NCBI GenBank assembly: GCA_017893485.1
Contig: CM030366.1
Span: forward strand, 103,885,796 to 103,949,795
Length of the DNA stretch: 64,000 bases
DNA from: Hemerocallis citrina
Taxonomy: Eukaryota > Streptophyta > Magnoliopsida > Asparagales > Asphodelaceae
Reading direction: 5' to 3'
The notes below the pieces were generated by a model. The model did no database searches. It had not been told where the DNA came from and worked only from the letters and a program-made list of their open reading frames with translations. Shown in pieces: positions 33,966-46,827 of this stretch. Each line of letters begins with the position of its first letter. The stretch's first letter is position 1. The position numbers and the translations under genes are program-made.

Positions 33966-34349
33966 AAATCTTCCAAACATAGGAAGATAATAACTGATAA
34001 GATCCCTTAATTTAGGGATCTTCCAAATTGGTTAGGGAATCTTCCCAATAACTGCTCCCCCTCAAGCCTATAAATACAGTCATACCTCCTCCAATACCAT
34101 GTAATCAACATTTTGTCCACAAAATCACAGTTTACACTATTGACTGATTGTCGGAGGGTTTGTCGACGGAAAAACTTCCGGGTTTTCAGATTTTTTACGG
34201 GTTTCTGGTGGTATCTCAGCCATCCAATCCAAATCCATCCACAAATATCAACCTCACATCAGGTCTGATCAATGGGTGAGATATAAGATTTCCTTAATCA
34301 TTAAAGAACTCATAATTTGTTGCTCCCACACCGAAAAAAGCAGTCAAAT

Positions 34350-34367
34350 TGGCGCCATCTGTGGGAA
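34350..34367 (+). other. Primer binding site of Tat-like element 2
   Basis: TGGCGCCATCTGTGGGAA lies three bases after the LTR end CAGTCA (34,346). A TATA box (TATAAATAC) is at 34,069-34,077 in the LTR. Confidence 0.85.
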
Positions 34368-34390
34368 GCACATGTTCAGTCCTCCGCTCA

Positions 34391-35280
34391 GATGCCACGA
34401 TCAAAAGCCTCTTCCGATCATGGCCCCCAAAGCAAAAGAAGGCCACCGCCTCGAGTCGCCAGGTAGATCTGCCTCCTCCTCCGCCATCATTGCGCCCCTC
34501 CCTCAATAAGGTGGTAACCTAGGGGTCTCAGAGGGGATGTTCAGAACACAGATTTGGTCTCTCTCCTCCCAAGGACTGAGGTCCTATCAACACTACTTCT
34601 TACCCCGCCAGAAGGAGGGCAGAACCCTCCATGGATCAGGACCTCAGACAGTCAAAGGAAGACCTCTGTCACCGAATAGAGTATAATCGACCCGAAACGG
34701 GGGTGCCCATTCAAATCACCAAGAGATCTGCAGAAGCCACTCCCCCCGCGGGTGGAAGAACGAGCAGAGCCTCTCTCCCGTAAACCGTCATTCCCTGAAG
34801 GTCAATTGGGAGGAGTAAGGTCTCATCACCAGAGCCGAGTTCCAGGACTTCAAGAATGAGATCCTTCAAGCTCTTTGCAGTGGACCTGGGAAAGACCACC
34901 ATTCAAGCAACTTTCGCACTGGCCCAGTCCATAATGAGGAGTCTTATAGGTCTACCAGATTAGAGGGATGTAAAAATGTAGTCTTGAAGCAATTTCAAGC
35001 GAAAGAGGACCACCTAGCTCAGATAGGGCAAGAGGAGAGACAACAAAACATGGGGTACCACCCTGTTCGGCCTCCCTTCGCCTCCTTCATTCTCGAAGCC
35101 CCGGTCCCGAGAGACTTTAAGCCCTAAGTTTTCGAGACTTACATGGCGAGTTTGACCCATCGGATCATGTCGAGGGTTTTTAAATCCGTATGATTCATAA
35201 CTAGTTGTAAGGTGGGAAGATGAGTACCTCCATGCTAGACTTAAAGCAAGAAGATGGAGAATCGCTTAGGGACTTCACCC
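34391..35280 (+). pseudogene. Tat-like gag of element 2, N-terminal part, heavily broken
   Basis: From an ATG at 34,391 the coding sequence is full of stops and frame changes. Matches to the gag of element 1 include RPPFASFILEAPVPRDFKP (about 35,070-35,125), GEFDPSDHVEGF (about 35,145-35,180) and LKQEDGESLRDFTQR (about 35,239-35,285). The region between the last two, including the REWYSRL segment, is deleted. The frame continues across the 35,286-38,380 insertion into FTAEARS. Confidence 0.8.
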
Positions 35281-35285
35281 AGAGG

Positions 35286-38200
35286 TGTAACGACCTGAAT
35301 CCCAAATACACTGAATTCGAGATGTTCTACAGGATCTTTCCGCTCCTTTTAGTACAATTTTACAAGGAAATTTAAACTTTTCTCTTTACATCAGAGTTTA
35401 CATCAATATTACACTTTACATTGCACAGCGGAAGTAAAATTTACAACAATGAAACAAGTATACAACAACATTGAGTAATCTTTAAGCATTTGTTCCACTT
35501 TAATCTTTATCAAGCCATTTACCTGCATATAAGACTGTGGGTACGTCAGTTTATTCAACCGACGATCATTATACACGGCCATCCTCTCTATGCCGGAAAT
35601 AGTATAACTTATTTTCCATATTTAGCAAACACAAACTTGTCACATTTCAAACAAAAGGGACTACACTATTGATGTTGTGTTGTGATTGTGCACTTAGTCC
35701 TTAATGCAATTATTTATACTAGATGACACTAATGCGCACTTGTTGGATTCTATGCATCCCACACTACATAGGTCCGAGGGCAAGCCTCTTAATCGTTCTT
35801 CATCTTTGTAGGGTTCAATCCCTCGCCATGACTTAATCTACTACTGTAATTACGGTAGGTATCTTAAATGTTCTATGAGTGCAAGCACGTGTACAGAAAA
35901 CCTGGAGGGGAATCCCACGTCATGTCACGACTCATCGTGAAGAACCTGTGGTAATTCAGCCTCCTTCATGGCACACGATCCTCATGCAGTCACCAAACAT
36001 CCCACAAGCGTTACCACCGGGACGGTACCCTGGAGCAGTATCCACGTCATGTCACGACGCATCGTGAAGAACCTGTGAAATACACTCACGCCGCCAATCC
36101 GATGGTCCTCACTCGTGTTTTTCTCCTACTTTCATCACATCTCCACTATGTACTAATCCTTAGTTTTTATTAGAATCATGAACAAAATCAAAGCTCTAGA
36201 GTTAGCCTCTCCACTAAACTGGACTTATTCATTCATTTCAAACATGACCAACCTTGGTCTTTCTTTTCGATATTCATTTAATTTCTTTCCAAATGCCGAG
36301 GGAGACTTAGCTACTCCTTTGTTTCAATTCCAATTCACAATTTCCAACATTGAGCGTTACTAGCTCATAAGTTCATTTTTCATAATCATAATAGATTTTC
36401 TTTTTCATGTTCATAGCTTTCACATTCATACATCTTTGACAAGTTCTAATAAATGATTCACTTCATCTAAATTCACGCAAAAACAAATCGAACTTACTGT
36501 CATAACCAATAATCAACATAAGATTCATAACCTTTATTATAACAAATCAAAGAATTTCTGATATACCCAAAAGTACTCTGAACAGTCGACTTGGAGCTCA
36601 TCCAGTCGACTTGTTCAGTCAAATAAAGTTCTTCAACAATCGCTCGGAAGAGTCGACTGCTGCATATGGTCAGTCGGCTGTTCCGCAGTTTTCCACATCT
36701 AAAATGTCATCCGCTTAACAGTCGACTGTCATTCCAATCAGTCGTCTGTACTGGGTGATTCGACTATACACTATCCATGCTCAGTGCAGTCGACTGCTAC
36801 AAGCATTCGGTCGACTGAACAGGTTAAATTCCAAATTAAGGAATCATCTTTCCTTCCGTTCTTCAATTCACATATTACATTATGTTCGTGCCAATACAAC
36901 ATGTAACTTCTTATCTGTTTACTAACATCACAACGTGGTTTCAGTTAAATGTGAATTTCACATAACTAGTGTTTCTTTTCTCAAAAGAAATGCTAAGCAT
37001 GCACTTTCATTTACTCATCATTTACTTGCAGAGATGAATACTAATCTCAATTTAACACACTAGAACATCACATTAAAATACATCGTTTCATGGAACTCTG
37101 GACTGTACATACTTCATTTCAATAAGCCAGTCGACTGTGCACATTACCAGTTCTCTAATCATCACTAGTTCTTTTTCATCCGTTCATATTTTCTAAAGTA
37201 TATACTGCATGGAGGATATTGATTTAGCAATCGTTCTAGCACTTCAGTTTGCATACACATACACAACTAAATCTTTAGTCTTAATAAGGGTTATAATTTA
37301 GAAATCATGAGAAAACACCCGCCTCGTACCAGTCGACTTGTCCACTTGACGGTCGACTGTACAGGCCATTTGCAGTCTTTTTCCAATGTCATTACTAATA
37401 GAACCACATACAATTGCACATCCATATATCAATCAATCAATAGGTCATTTTCCAATTAAATGTGTACTCTTATCAATCATTTTCATGCTTCGTTCATTCA
37501 ATTCAATCTACATGCATTCCTAATTAGAAACATAGAAAATTTACCCACCTTGTATGGAGAGACAAACACAAATAACAATTCCTAGACGGATGTCCTTGCA
37601 ACGAATGGCTCCTCCTCCTAGATGCGCGCACACGAACCTCCAAGCACACACCCAAAACCGAAAGCTCCCTCCTTAGAATAGCCGGCATCTCCTTCTTCTT
37701 GTTGTTGCAAGAACAAGCCCACACACACTCAATCTTTTAACTCACAAAATACTACTAATTAATACTATTAGACTATAGGTTTGGAAGAGAATATTAAGCA
37801 CAAAATAACTAGCCATGGGAGGGGGTATTTATACTAAAAATCAAAGGAAATAGATGGCTAGGATTGAAGTAGGAGTTAGGAACAAATGGTGGAGATTTAA
37901 TGAGGAGTTACACAAACTACCCATGATCCAATAGCCATCACTCCATGACTCCACTCAAAATTTGGGTTTCCCTCCAAAAGTTACAACCGGCCTACAAGAA
38001 AGAATGCATATTGCACGTGTACGTGTAGTGCACGTGCATGCAACTAGGCCCAAAATTGTGCATTAAATTTTTGTATAAAAATAATATAGTCTTTAAATTG
38101 TATTCTACATGACAAGTTGTATAAAAATAGATTAATCCATGGGCTTTAGTTTCATGGGCCAAAATAATTATTTTAAAATAAAATAAATAAATTACATTTT

Positions 38201-38380
38201 GGGCTTTTTAAAAGAAAAGGCTTTTCATCCAATTAAAATAAGGCTTTTGTAGAAAATAATTAAAAGCACATATAAAAATATCTTTACTCATCTTGATGAA
38301 AATATTAACCAAAATATTGCACGTGCACACTACGTGCAAAATAAATAATTTTTCATTAAATGAAAAATCAAGGCATTACA
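35286..38380 (-). mobile_element. Solo LTR, family B-like, inserted in gag
   Basis: Perfect 5-bp TSD AGAGG (35,281-35,285 and 38,381-38,385) flanks TGTAACGACCTGAATCCC...GCATTACA. The length is 3095 bp with no internal domain. The left end resembles the left end of the antisense copy at 57,713 (AATTCGA, CAATTTTAC.AGGAAATTT, ACACAGCGGAAG), which sets the orientation as minus. It carries a cluster of GTCGACT motifs (36,592-37,365). Removing it restores the gag frame. Confidence 0.9.
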
Positions 38381-38385
38381 AGAGG

Positions 38386-38481
38386 TTCACAGCGGAGGCC
38401 CGATCCATTTCCTTTCTTGATTCAGATGTCATTGCGGCTGCCTTCATGCATAATGTCCGATAGGACCTCCTAAAAACATCC
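38386..38481 (+). pseudogene. Tat-like gag of element 2, middle fragment
   Basis: Encodes FTAEARSISFLDSDVIAAAF, MHNVR, a stop, DLLKTS. It matches the element 1 segment FTAEAGSIPSLNQ...AFERNVTNANLRVS. It is bounded on both sides by insertions with TSDs. Confidence 0.85.
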
Positions 38482-38629
38482 TGTAACACCCCGCAAAAAT
38501 TGAGTTATGACAATTTTGCCGATGAGTATTACACACGTGTATTTTGTACCATTTCGGGTAATATCTGTAACGTATTTTAATATAATATTCTCTACGTGTT
38601 TCGTATTTCAATTCTTATATATATATATA

Positions 38630-38987
38630 GGAAAATCTTCCATTGTGCACCACCCCTCCGTGTGCACTCGGCCTTCCTGCCTTCGTATCGATGATCCGAA
38701 CCGTTCACATTGATCTACATATCTAAATTAGTCTAAATATGTAAAATCAAATTATTTGAAATTTATTTGCCCATCCATCATGTGACAATAAAAAACAATG
38801 ATTTTCAGCCATACAATTTTGTAACACTTCAATAGATGTGCGAATGAATTTCAAATGATTTGATTTTACATATTTAGACTAATTTAGATGTATAGCTCAA
38901 TGTGAACGGTTCGGATTGTCGATACGAAGGCGGGAAGGCCGAGTGCACACGCCATGTGCACCATAGGTGGTGCACAATGGAAGACTT

Positions 38988-38989
<2 letters not shown>
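38630..38989. mobile_element. 360-bp foldback MITE in a TA repeat
   Basis: The two halves are inverted copies of about 140 bp. Both ends read inward as TCTTCCATTGTGCACCACC, GTGTGCACTCGGCCTTCC, GCCTTCGTATCGA, CCGAACCGTTCACATTGA. TA repeats lie on both sides. There is no coding sequence. Termini resemble the CTTCAGTTGCGCACC ends of the foldback element at 15,551 in layout and target, though not in sequence beyond the first bases. Confidence 0.88.
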
Positions 38990-39045
<56 letters not shown>

Positions 39046-39047
<2 letters not shown>

Positions 39048-39191
39048 GTAATTTAGTAAATGAGAAATTGATTATGTGGCAAGCATGTGATACATTGGAC
39101 AACAAACCCTTTTAAGGCTTTTCCAATCACATGTATGCCACATCATCAATTGCTTATTTACTAAATGAGCAAGTTACTCATATCCCTTTTC

Positions 39192-39195
<4 letters not shown>
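39046..39195. mobile_element. 150-bp MITE in a TA repeat
   Basis: The ends are inverted: TTTAGTAAATGAGAAATTGA / TTTAGTAAATAAGCAATTGA, then TATGTGGCA.GCATGTGAT / GATGTGGCATACATGTGAT. The element is flanked by long TA runs. The left terminus has lost about nine bases relative to the right. Confidence 0.8.
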
Positions 39196-39233
<38 letters not shown>

Positions 39234-39676
39234 TCTCGAATTCGATTATGTATTTGAATTCAAATTTTTACTCAAATATTTAATATTATTGTTTTACGTG
39301 CATTGCACGTATTTTCAATACACGTGACGATTACGTATAATGTTCTACGTATTTCAACTATTTATTTTTTTTAACTTGTTCGAATTCGCTTTATAAATTA
39401 AAATTCATTTTTCTTCTATTTTGACTAAAATATAAATTTTATACGTGTAATGCACGTGTTTTCTATGTGCGTGTTGATTTCGTTGGCATATATATATAAT
39501 TAATGAAATATATTTTTCGTATGCGGTATTTCGATTATTTATAAATATTTTCCCATTGATAAAATCTACTTTGTATTTGGATATTTATTTTACGTTTAAC
39601 GCACGTGTTTGTAGTGCACGTGTTGGTTGTATAATCTTTCAAAATAAAATTTATGAAATGTGTGTAAATTGAAGTT

Positions 39677-39883
39677 CAGTTGAGGCCGCATGAGAAGAAC
39701 TATCCGATTCATGACTTGGAGTTAGCGGTAGTGATCTTTGCTTTGAATTTGTGTAGACATTATTTGCTTGGGGACCGAGTGGAAATCTTTACAGACCACA
39801 AAAGTCTCAAGTACGTCTTCACCCAGAAGTTGTTGAACATGAGGCAAAGGCGTTGGTTGGAACTTATGGCCGATTATGACATC
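39677..39883 (+). pseudogene. Ty3 RNase H fragment
   Basis: Encodes [50 protein letters not shown] and [12 protein letters not shown]. This is the RT-associated RNase H region of Ty3 pol, whose TDHKSL motif is diagnostic. It breaks at the LARD TSD and continues at 46,828 with SLQYHTGKVNLVPDALS. Confidence 0.93.
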
Positions 39884-42873
39884 TGTAACCCCTATTTTCC
39901 CAAATACATATTTTTTGTATTAAAATTTTTTGTGACTTTTTTTTCCGCTTTCAAACTCTTTTGTCAAAATGTATTGTTGGATCTCCTATTAAAATCTGTT
40001 TTCGATCAATAATTTTATTTGTAAACATTTTCTATGATTTTTATATTGTAATTCTATTCTTATTTTTTTTGTTATTATTACTCTTATTATTATTATGATT
40101 ACTGTTATTATTATTACCATTATTTTTTAACCATTTTCTTATTATTATTATGGTAATTATTGATGTTTTTGACTGAGTATTAAAAATCCACTTTTATTTA
40201 CTAACTGTATTTGTAACATTTTAAATAAATTCTATTTTGTAGTGCCAATTACATTTTTATTATAAACAATATTTTTATAAGTTATTTTATTTTTTTTCTA
40301 TTGAAATTTTAAAAAACCTATCCCATTAAACCCATTACCCATTACCTAATACCCTATTCTAGATTATCACCCAGACCCGTTATTATCCCCTAAACCCGTT
40401 TTACTCTAACCTAACACCCATCTGATTATAAACCCATACCCGTTTAAACCACCCCATTACACTCGTTTACCTTATATATATCCCCATCTCTGTTCATCCC
40501 TATACCTCTTCACCTCAACCCTAGTGCCGCTCATTGATCCCATGCACCCCTTCGTTAACCTCAACCCCGTCTCCCTCTCTCTCCGCCCTGTCCCCCGGTC
40601 CTCCTTCACCTCCCTACTCCCACTTGCCTCCTCGATCTCCCATCCTCCTCTAAACCCATCCTGCATCCCTTCGGCGCCCTGTCCTCCATTGCACTGCCCT
40701 GTCCCGCTTCCGACGCTAGTGTCAGCCGTCCCCGCGTTCCTCCCGATGTGTCACCCTGCCCTCTTGCAGTGCACCACGAGATCCCCGAGCACCCTTGTAC
40801 TCTGCCAGCACTTTGATGCTGCTCCCTGACTTCCCTCCATAGTCAGCAGCGCCCCAGCGATAACCCACAGCCTGCAGCACCTCCCCAGTCGCGCCGCCAG
40901 TCCCCACCGCACCGTTGTCGGCCGTCGTCTCGCCATCGAGTGGCGTATGCAGTTGATCATGGGTTTGATCATGTTGTGGACCATCCGTCTGATTGTGATC
41001 ATGATATCTTGATCTTGATCTTGATTGATTGATTCCTGGCCGTCGATCACCCGTGATCTTGATCTCTTTATCACGGTTGTCGATTTCTTGATCCCTTGAT
41101 CTCGACCGTCGGATCTGCTTGATCATCATCATCATCTTCATCATCTGATCTGGACTGCCAGATAAAATTGATCTTGATCTTCGATCTCAGCCGTTCGATT
41201 ATGTTTGTGATATTGTTTGTGATCATCTCGTTTGTGGTTCGTTGTTCGTTGTGTTTGTGCCTGGGAATCCGTTCCCGTTATTCTTTTGTCGGATCCATCG
41301 TCATCTCTCAGGCAAGTAACTTGTATTTTTTTTTGTATAATACAAGTACTAAATACCACCTGTAGTGTAGTTGGGTTCTAGAGACAATTTGTGTGTGAAT
41401 CCCCTTGTTGATATTGTCTCTATAGTGTTGATTCGACCAAAGTTGCCTCACGACATACATGACATGAATTAACCTAGGATTGACCACTTCTTGTTGTATA
41501 TGCATGTTGTTCATATGAGATCAAGTGCTCGTTCGTGTTATATTGTAGTAGACTTGTTGTGAACTTGTGATATATCCTATACCATATTGTTTGGACATCC
41601 GGTACACTATATTTCATGTTTGGTTATGATTTGGATGAGTTTTAAGTGAACTAGTTGGTTTTGTGCATGAAGATATTTTCAGTTTTGTTGGCTTTTCCGT
41701 TTTGATCAGTATTTTAGACCCTATTAAGGACAGTATTTGAAAATATTTTGTGAACATGATTTGTAGAGAATTCTGTCTATTTTCTGGCCCTTTTGGTGGA
41801 TCTCAGTTTCGATTTTTGGTTTGAGGGTTATGTCTATTTTACTACAGTGGTGTATAAAGAATTCCAAATTGTGTTTTCAATGAATTCTGAAGAGTTATAT
41901 ATTTTTATCACGATGCTAAAAGTATTATTTTGATCCAATATTTTGCACAGTATAACTAGACCTGATTTGGATTAACCCTGAATTTTTGTGAATTTATTGG
42001 ATGAGTTTTAAAATCCGTTCTATGTTTCCAAACAATTTCTATACTAGCAGATTTTTCTTACTGTTCTGTAAAGAAACTTAATTTCGACCTGATTCTACTT
42101 GCTGTCTCTAAAATCTTTGTGAATATGAAAGTTAGCTTATTGTATCTATTTTATCATCCTTTTAGCGGATTTGGATTTGGATTTATGGTTTGTGAGATAT
42201 TGCTGTTTTTGTACTGCAGTGTTTGTGATTCCAGATTTATAAAACCATCGTGTCTTGATATTTTCTGGTTTTATTTGACTACTTTACTTTTGTTGGAAAA
42301 TTATGATACTTTATTTTCTGATACTAAACATATAGGGAAAACCCCCAGATTTTTCGTGGATCTAATTAATGAGTTTTCATACTGTTTTCCTAACTTTGAA
42401 TACAATCTTCTGATTTCTGGCTGAACGTGTTATCTGGATTCAAATCTGTTTTGAGTTATGTTTTTGTGAAATACCAGATGACTTATATATTTGTTGGATT
42501 CGGCCGGGAGTTTATTTTCTAGATTCTTTGACAGATCCAGATTTGCATGTTTGTAGCAACGGGAGTTCCAGATTTAGTGCAATACTGTCTTGCTGTCCTG
42601 AACTAGAATTTTTGTTGTACTATTCTTTTATGTGTTATATTTGGTCTGTATATGTTTACCTTACAACCTGAACCTGTTACTTGTTCATACCATATTATAC
42701 TTGTCCTGTTTGTGACACATACATGCTTGGTTTACTTTTCTTGCTTCTGACTCTGATCATTCTTGTGAAATGTTGTAAAGATTCCTGACAGCTTATGGAT
42801 GATGAAAATCATTCGCTGGGCTTAGTCACGTATCCGTACTCCGTATTCTCTTTTTGGGAAGCGGGATGTGACA
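39884..42873 (+). repeat. 5' LTR of LARD (family A)
   Basis: Begins TGTAACCCCTATTTTCCC and ends GCGGGATGTGACA. A TATA-like run lies at about 40,471-40,480. A GATCTTGATC-rich tract is at about 40,975-41,185. A long T-rich tail with TGTTATTATTA repeats precedes the promoter. Confidence 0.92.
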
Positions 42874-43805
42874 AAGTTTTTTATTGGTATCAGAGCCCAG
42901 GTTTGGCTAATGTATTAGTTTGACTGTATATTAGACAAGCTTGGCTCGAACTGGGATCGGCTCAACATTTTACCAACCATGCATGCATAAATGAATTATT
43001 ATCAACTTTGATCTGGATACTAGTCTTATTCCATTCTTTTTAATTCCTTCTTATTAAATCCCTTGATTACTTGATAATTCCGTCTTTTTCAGTTGTCCTC
43101 TTGATTGATTTCTTCTTGGGTATGAATTCATTCTTTCGTACCTATGTCCTTCTGATTTTGATGTCATCCTTTTTTTTGCTTGGTTCGTTGACTGGCATAG
43201 CTAGATGCTATTGGCAGAGTCTTCCCGATCAGAGTGGCGCAGCAGAAGCGTTGTGGGCCCATAACCCACAGGTCCCAGCAATCTGTTGTTGTTTCTCCTT
43301 CCCTGCATTGTATGCTTCTTTCTATCCCTTGTACTCGTCTTCATCCATTGACTCATTGCTTGGTTCATCTCTTCCTTGTCCATCCTTTCTTTGATTCCAG
43401 CTTTATCTATTTATTCATCTCCTTGCTTTGTTATCTTGCAAGTCTTGTGTTGTTTCTTCTTCATTTTTGATATCGGTTACTTCTTTCTTGCATTCCATTT
43501 TGCCATCATGCACTCATTCATTATTTGATTCAATTCTTCCCTGTTTATTCTCTCTTTAATTTCAGTTCCACCTACTCCCTATCTTGCTTTGTTTCATTGT
43601 GTTGTTTCTTTCCTTTTGATACTGTTTATTCTCTTCATGCATTCCATTTGACATCATTGTTGTCCACTTCTTTCTTTTTCTTGTGTTGCCACCACCTTGT
43701 TCCTTTCCCTTTTTGATTACCCCAAGTTTGTTTGCTTTTTCCCTGTCCTATGTACCGCCCAAGCAAATTTCGAGGACGAAATTTTGTTGTAAGGTGGGTA
43801 GGATT
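42874..43805 (+). other. LARD internal region, non-coding
   Basis: Holds the PBS at its left end and the polypurine tract at its right end. Between them the sequence is T/C-rich; short frames (such as 43,071-43,394) have no domain and low complexity. Confidence 0.8.
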
Positions 43806-46800
43806 TGTAACCCCTGTTTTCCCAAATACATATTTTCTGTATTAAATTTTTTTGGTAACTTTTTTTCCGCTTTCAAACTCTTTTGTCAAAATGTATTGTT
43901 GGATCTCCTATTAAAATTTATTTTCGATCAATAATTTTATTTGTAAATATTTTCTATAATTTTTATATTGTAATTCTATTCTTATTTTTTTTGTTATTAT
44001 TACTCTTATTATTATTATTATTACTGTTATTATTATTACCATTATTTTTTTACCATTTTCTTATTCTTATTATTGTTATTAGTATTATGGTTATTATTGA
44101 TATTTTTGACTGGGTATTAAAATACCACTTTTATTTACTAATTGTATTGGTAATATTTTAAATAAATTCTATTTTGTAGTGCCAATTACATTTTTATTAT
44201 AAACAATTTTTTTTTATAAGTTATTTTATTTTCTATTGAAATTTTAAAAACCCTGACCCATTAAACCCATTACCCATTATCTAATACCCTATTCTAGATT
44301 ATCACCCAGACCCGTTATTATCCCCTAAACTCGTTTTACTCCAACCCAACACCCATATGATTATAAACCCATACCCGTTTAAACCACCCCATTACACCCG
44401 TTTACCCTATATACATCCCCATCTATGTTCATCCCTATACCTCTTCACCTTAACCCTAGTGCCGCTCATTGAACCTATGAACCCCTTCGTCAACCTCAAC
44501 CCCGTCCCCCTCTCTCTTTGCCCTATCCCCCGGTGCTCCTCCACCTCCCTACTCCCGCTCGCCTCCTCGATCTCCCGTCCTTCTCTAAACCCATCCTACA
44601 TCCCTCCGGCGCTCTGTCCTCTGCTGCACTGCCCTGTCCCGTCTCCAACGGCAGCGTAAGCCGTCCCCCACGCGCCTCCCGGTGTGTCGCCCTGCACCTC
44701 CTGTAGTACACCACGAGATCCTCGAGGACCCCTGTGCTTTGCCAGCACTTCGATGTGGTTCCCCGGCTTCCCTCCGGAGTCAGTAGTGCCCCAGCGATGA
44801 CCCACAGCATGCAGCTCCTCCCCAGTCACACCGTCGGTCCCCGTCGCGCCGTCGCCAACCGTCATCTTACCATCCAGTGGCATGTGCAGTTGATCATGGG
44901 TTTGTTCATGTTGGATGTGGGCCGTCCGTTTGATTGTGATCATGATCTCTTGATCTTGATCTTGATTGATTGATTCCTGGCCGTCGATCACCCGTGATCT
45001 TGATCTCTTTATCTCGACCGTTGATTTCTTGATCCCTTGATCTCGACCGTCGGATCTGCTTGATCATCATCATCATCTTCTTCATCATTTGATCTAGACC
45101 GTCAAATCTTGTTGATCTTGATCTTCGATCTCAGCTGTCCGATTATGTTTGTGATCTTGTTCATGATCATCTCGTTCGTGGTTTGTTGTTCGTTGTGTTC
45201 GTACCCGAGAATCCGTTCCCGCTATTCTTTCGTCGGATCCATCGTCATCTCTCAGGCAAGTAACTTGTATTCTTTTCTTTGTATAATACAATTACTAAAT
45301 ACCTCATGTAGTGTAGTCGGGTTCTAGAGACAATTTTTGTGTGAATCCTATTGTTTATATTGTCTCTATAGTGTTGATTCGACCGTAGTTGCCTAACGAC
45401 ATACATGACATGAATTAACCTAGGGTTGACCACTTCTTGTTGTATATATGCGTGTTGTTCATATGAGATCAAGTGCTCGTTCGTGTTAGATTGTAGTAGA
45501 CTTGTTGTGGACTTGTGATATACCCTGTACCATATTGTTTGGACATCTGGTACACTATATTTCATATTTGGTTATGATTTGGATGAGTTTTATGTGAACT
45601 AGTTGGTTTTGTGCATGAAGATATTTTCAGTTTTGTTGGCTTTTCCGTTTTGATCAGTATTTTAGACCCTATTAAGGTCAGTATTTGAAAATATTTTGTG
45701 AACATGATTTGTAGAGAATTCTGTCTATTTTGTAGCCCTATTGATGGATCTCAGTTTTGATTTTTGGTTTGAGAGTTATGTCTATTTTACTACAGTGGTG
45801 TATAAAGAATTCCAGATTGTGTTTTCTATGAATTCTGAAGAATAATATATTTTTATCACGAAGTTAAAAGTATTATTTTGATCCAATATTTTTCATAGTA
45901 TAAATAGACTTGATTGGGATTAACTCTGAGTTTTTGTGAATTTATTTGATGAGTTTTAAAATCCGTTCTATGTTTACAAACAATTTCTACACTAGCAGAT
46001 TTTTCTTGCTGTTCTGTAAAGAAACCTAATTTCAACCTGATTCACTTGCTGTCTCTAAAATCTTTGTGAATATGAAAGTTAGCTTACTTTATCTATTTTA
46101 ACACCCTTTTGACGGATTTGGATTTCGATTTATGGTTTGTGAGATATTGCTGTTTTCGTACTGCAGTGTTTGTGATTTCAGATTTATAAAACCGTCGTGT
46201 CTTGATGTTTTCTAATTTTATTTGACTACTCTATTTTTGTTAGAAAATTATGATACTTTATTTTCTAATACTAAACATATAGGGAAATACCCCAGATTTT
46301 TCGTGGATCTAATTAATGAGTTTTCATGCTATTTTCATGACTTTGAATACAATCTTCTGATTTCTAGCTGAACGTGTTTTCTGAATTCAAATTTGTTTTG
46401 AGTTATATTTTTGTGAAACACCATATGACTTATATATATTTTCTGGATTCGGCCGGGAGTCTATTTTCCAGATTCTTTGACAGATCCATATTTGCTTGTT
46501 TGTAGCAATGGGAATTCCATATTTAGTTCAGTACTGTCTTGTTGTCCTGAATTAGAATTTTTGTTGTACTATTATTTTATGTGTTATATTTGATCTGTAT
46601 ATGTTTATCTTGCAATCTGAATCTGTTACTTGTTCATGCCATGTTATACTTGCCCTGTTTGTGACACATACATGCTTGGTTGACTTTTCTTGCTTCCGAC
46701 TCTGATTATCCTTGTGAAATGTTGTAAAGATTCCTGACAGCTTATGGATGATGAAAATCATTCACTTGGCTTAGTCACGTATTCGTATTCCATATTCTAT

Positions 46801-46822
46801 TTTTGAGAAGCGGGGTGTGACG
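43806..46822 (+). repeat. 3' LTR of LARD (family A)
   Basis: Aligns with 39,884-42,873 over its full length with many scattered substitutions and small indels, indicating an old insertion. Confidence 0.92.
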
Positions 46823-46827
46823 ACATC

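Larger units (their letters stand above)
39884..46822 (+). mobile_element. LARD-like non-autonomous LTR element, family A
   Basis: Two LTRs (39,884-42,873, 2990 bp; 43,806-46,822, 3017 bp) enclose 932 bp of non-coding interior. TSD ACATC is perfect (39,879-39,883 and 46,823-46,827). A Met-tRNA PBS TGGTATCAGAGC (42,885-42,896) and a polypurine tract AAGGTGGGTAGGATT (about 43,791-43,805) are present. The interior has no Gag or Pol signal. Its last bases (CCTATGTACC...GACGAAATT) are homologous to the same place in the surrounding Ty3 element (48,471-48,526), so it probably used that family's enzymes. The 3' LTR ends GTGACG instead of GTGACA. Confidence 0.92.

Noticed and set aside
42119..42424. 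101-codon frame in the LARD 5' LTR
   Set aside because: Hydrophobic T-rich translation; the equivalent position in the 3' LTR (about 46,070-46,375) has diverged and does not keep the frame.
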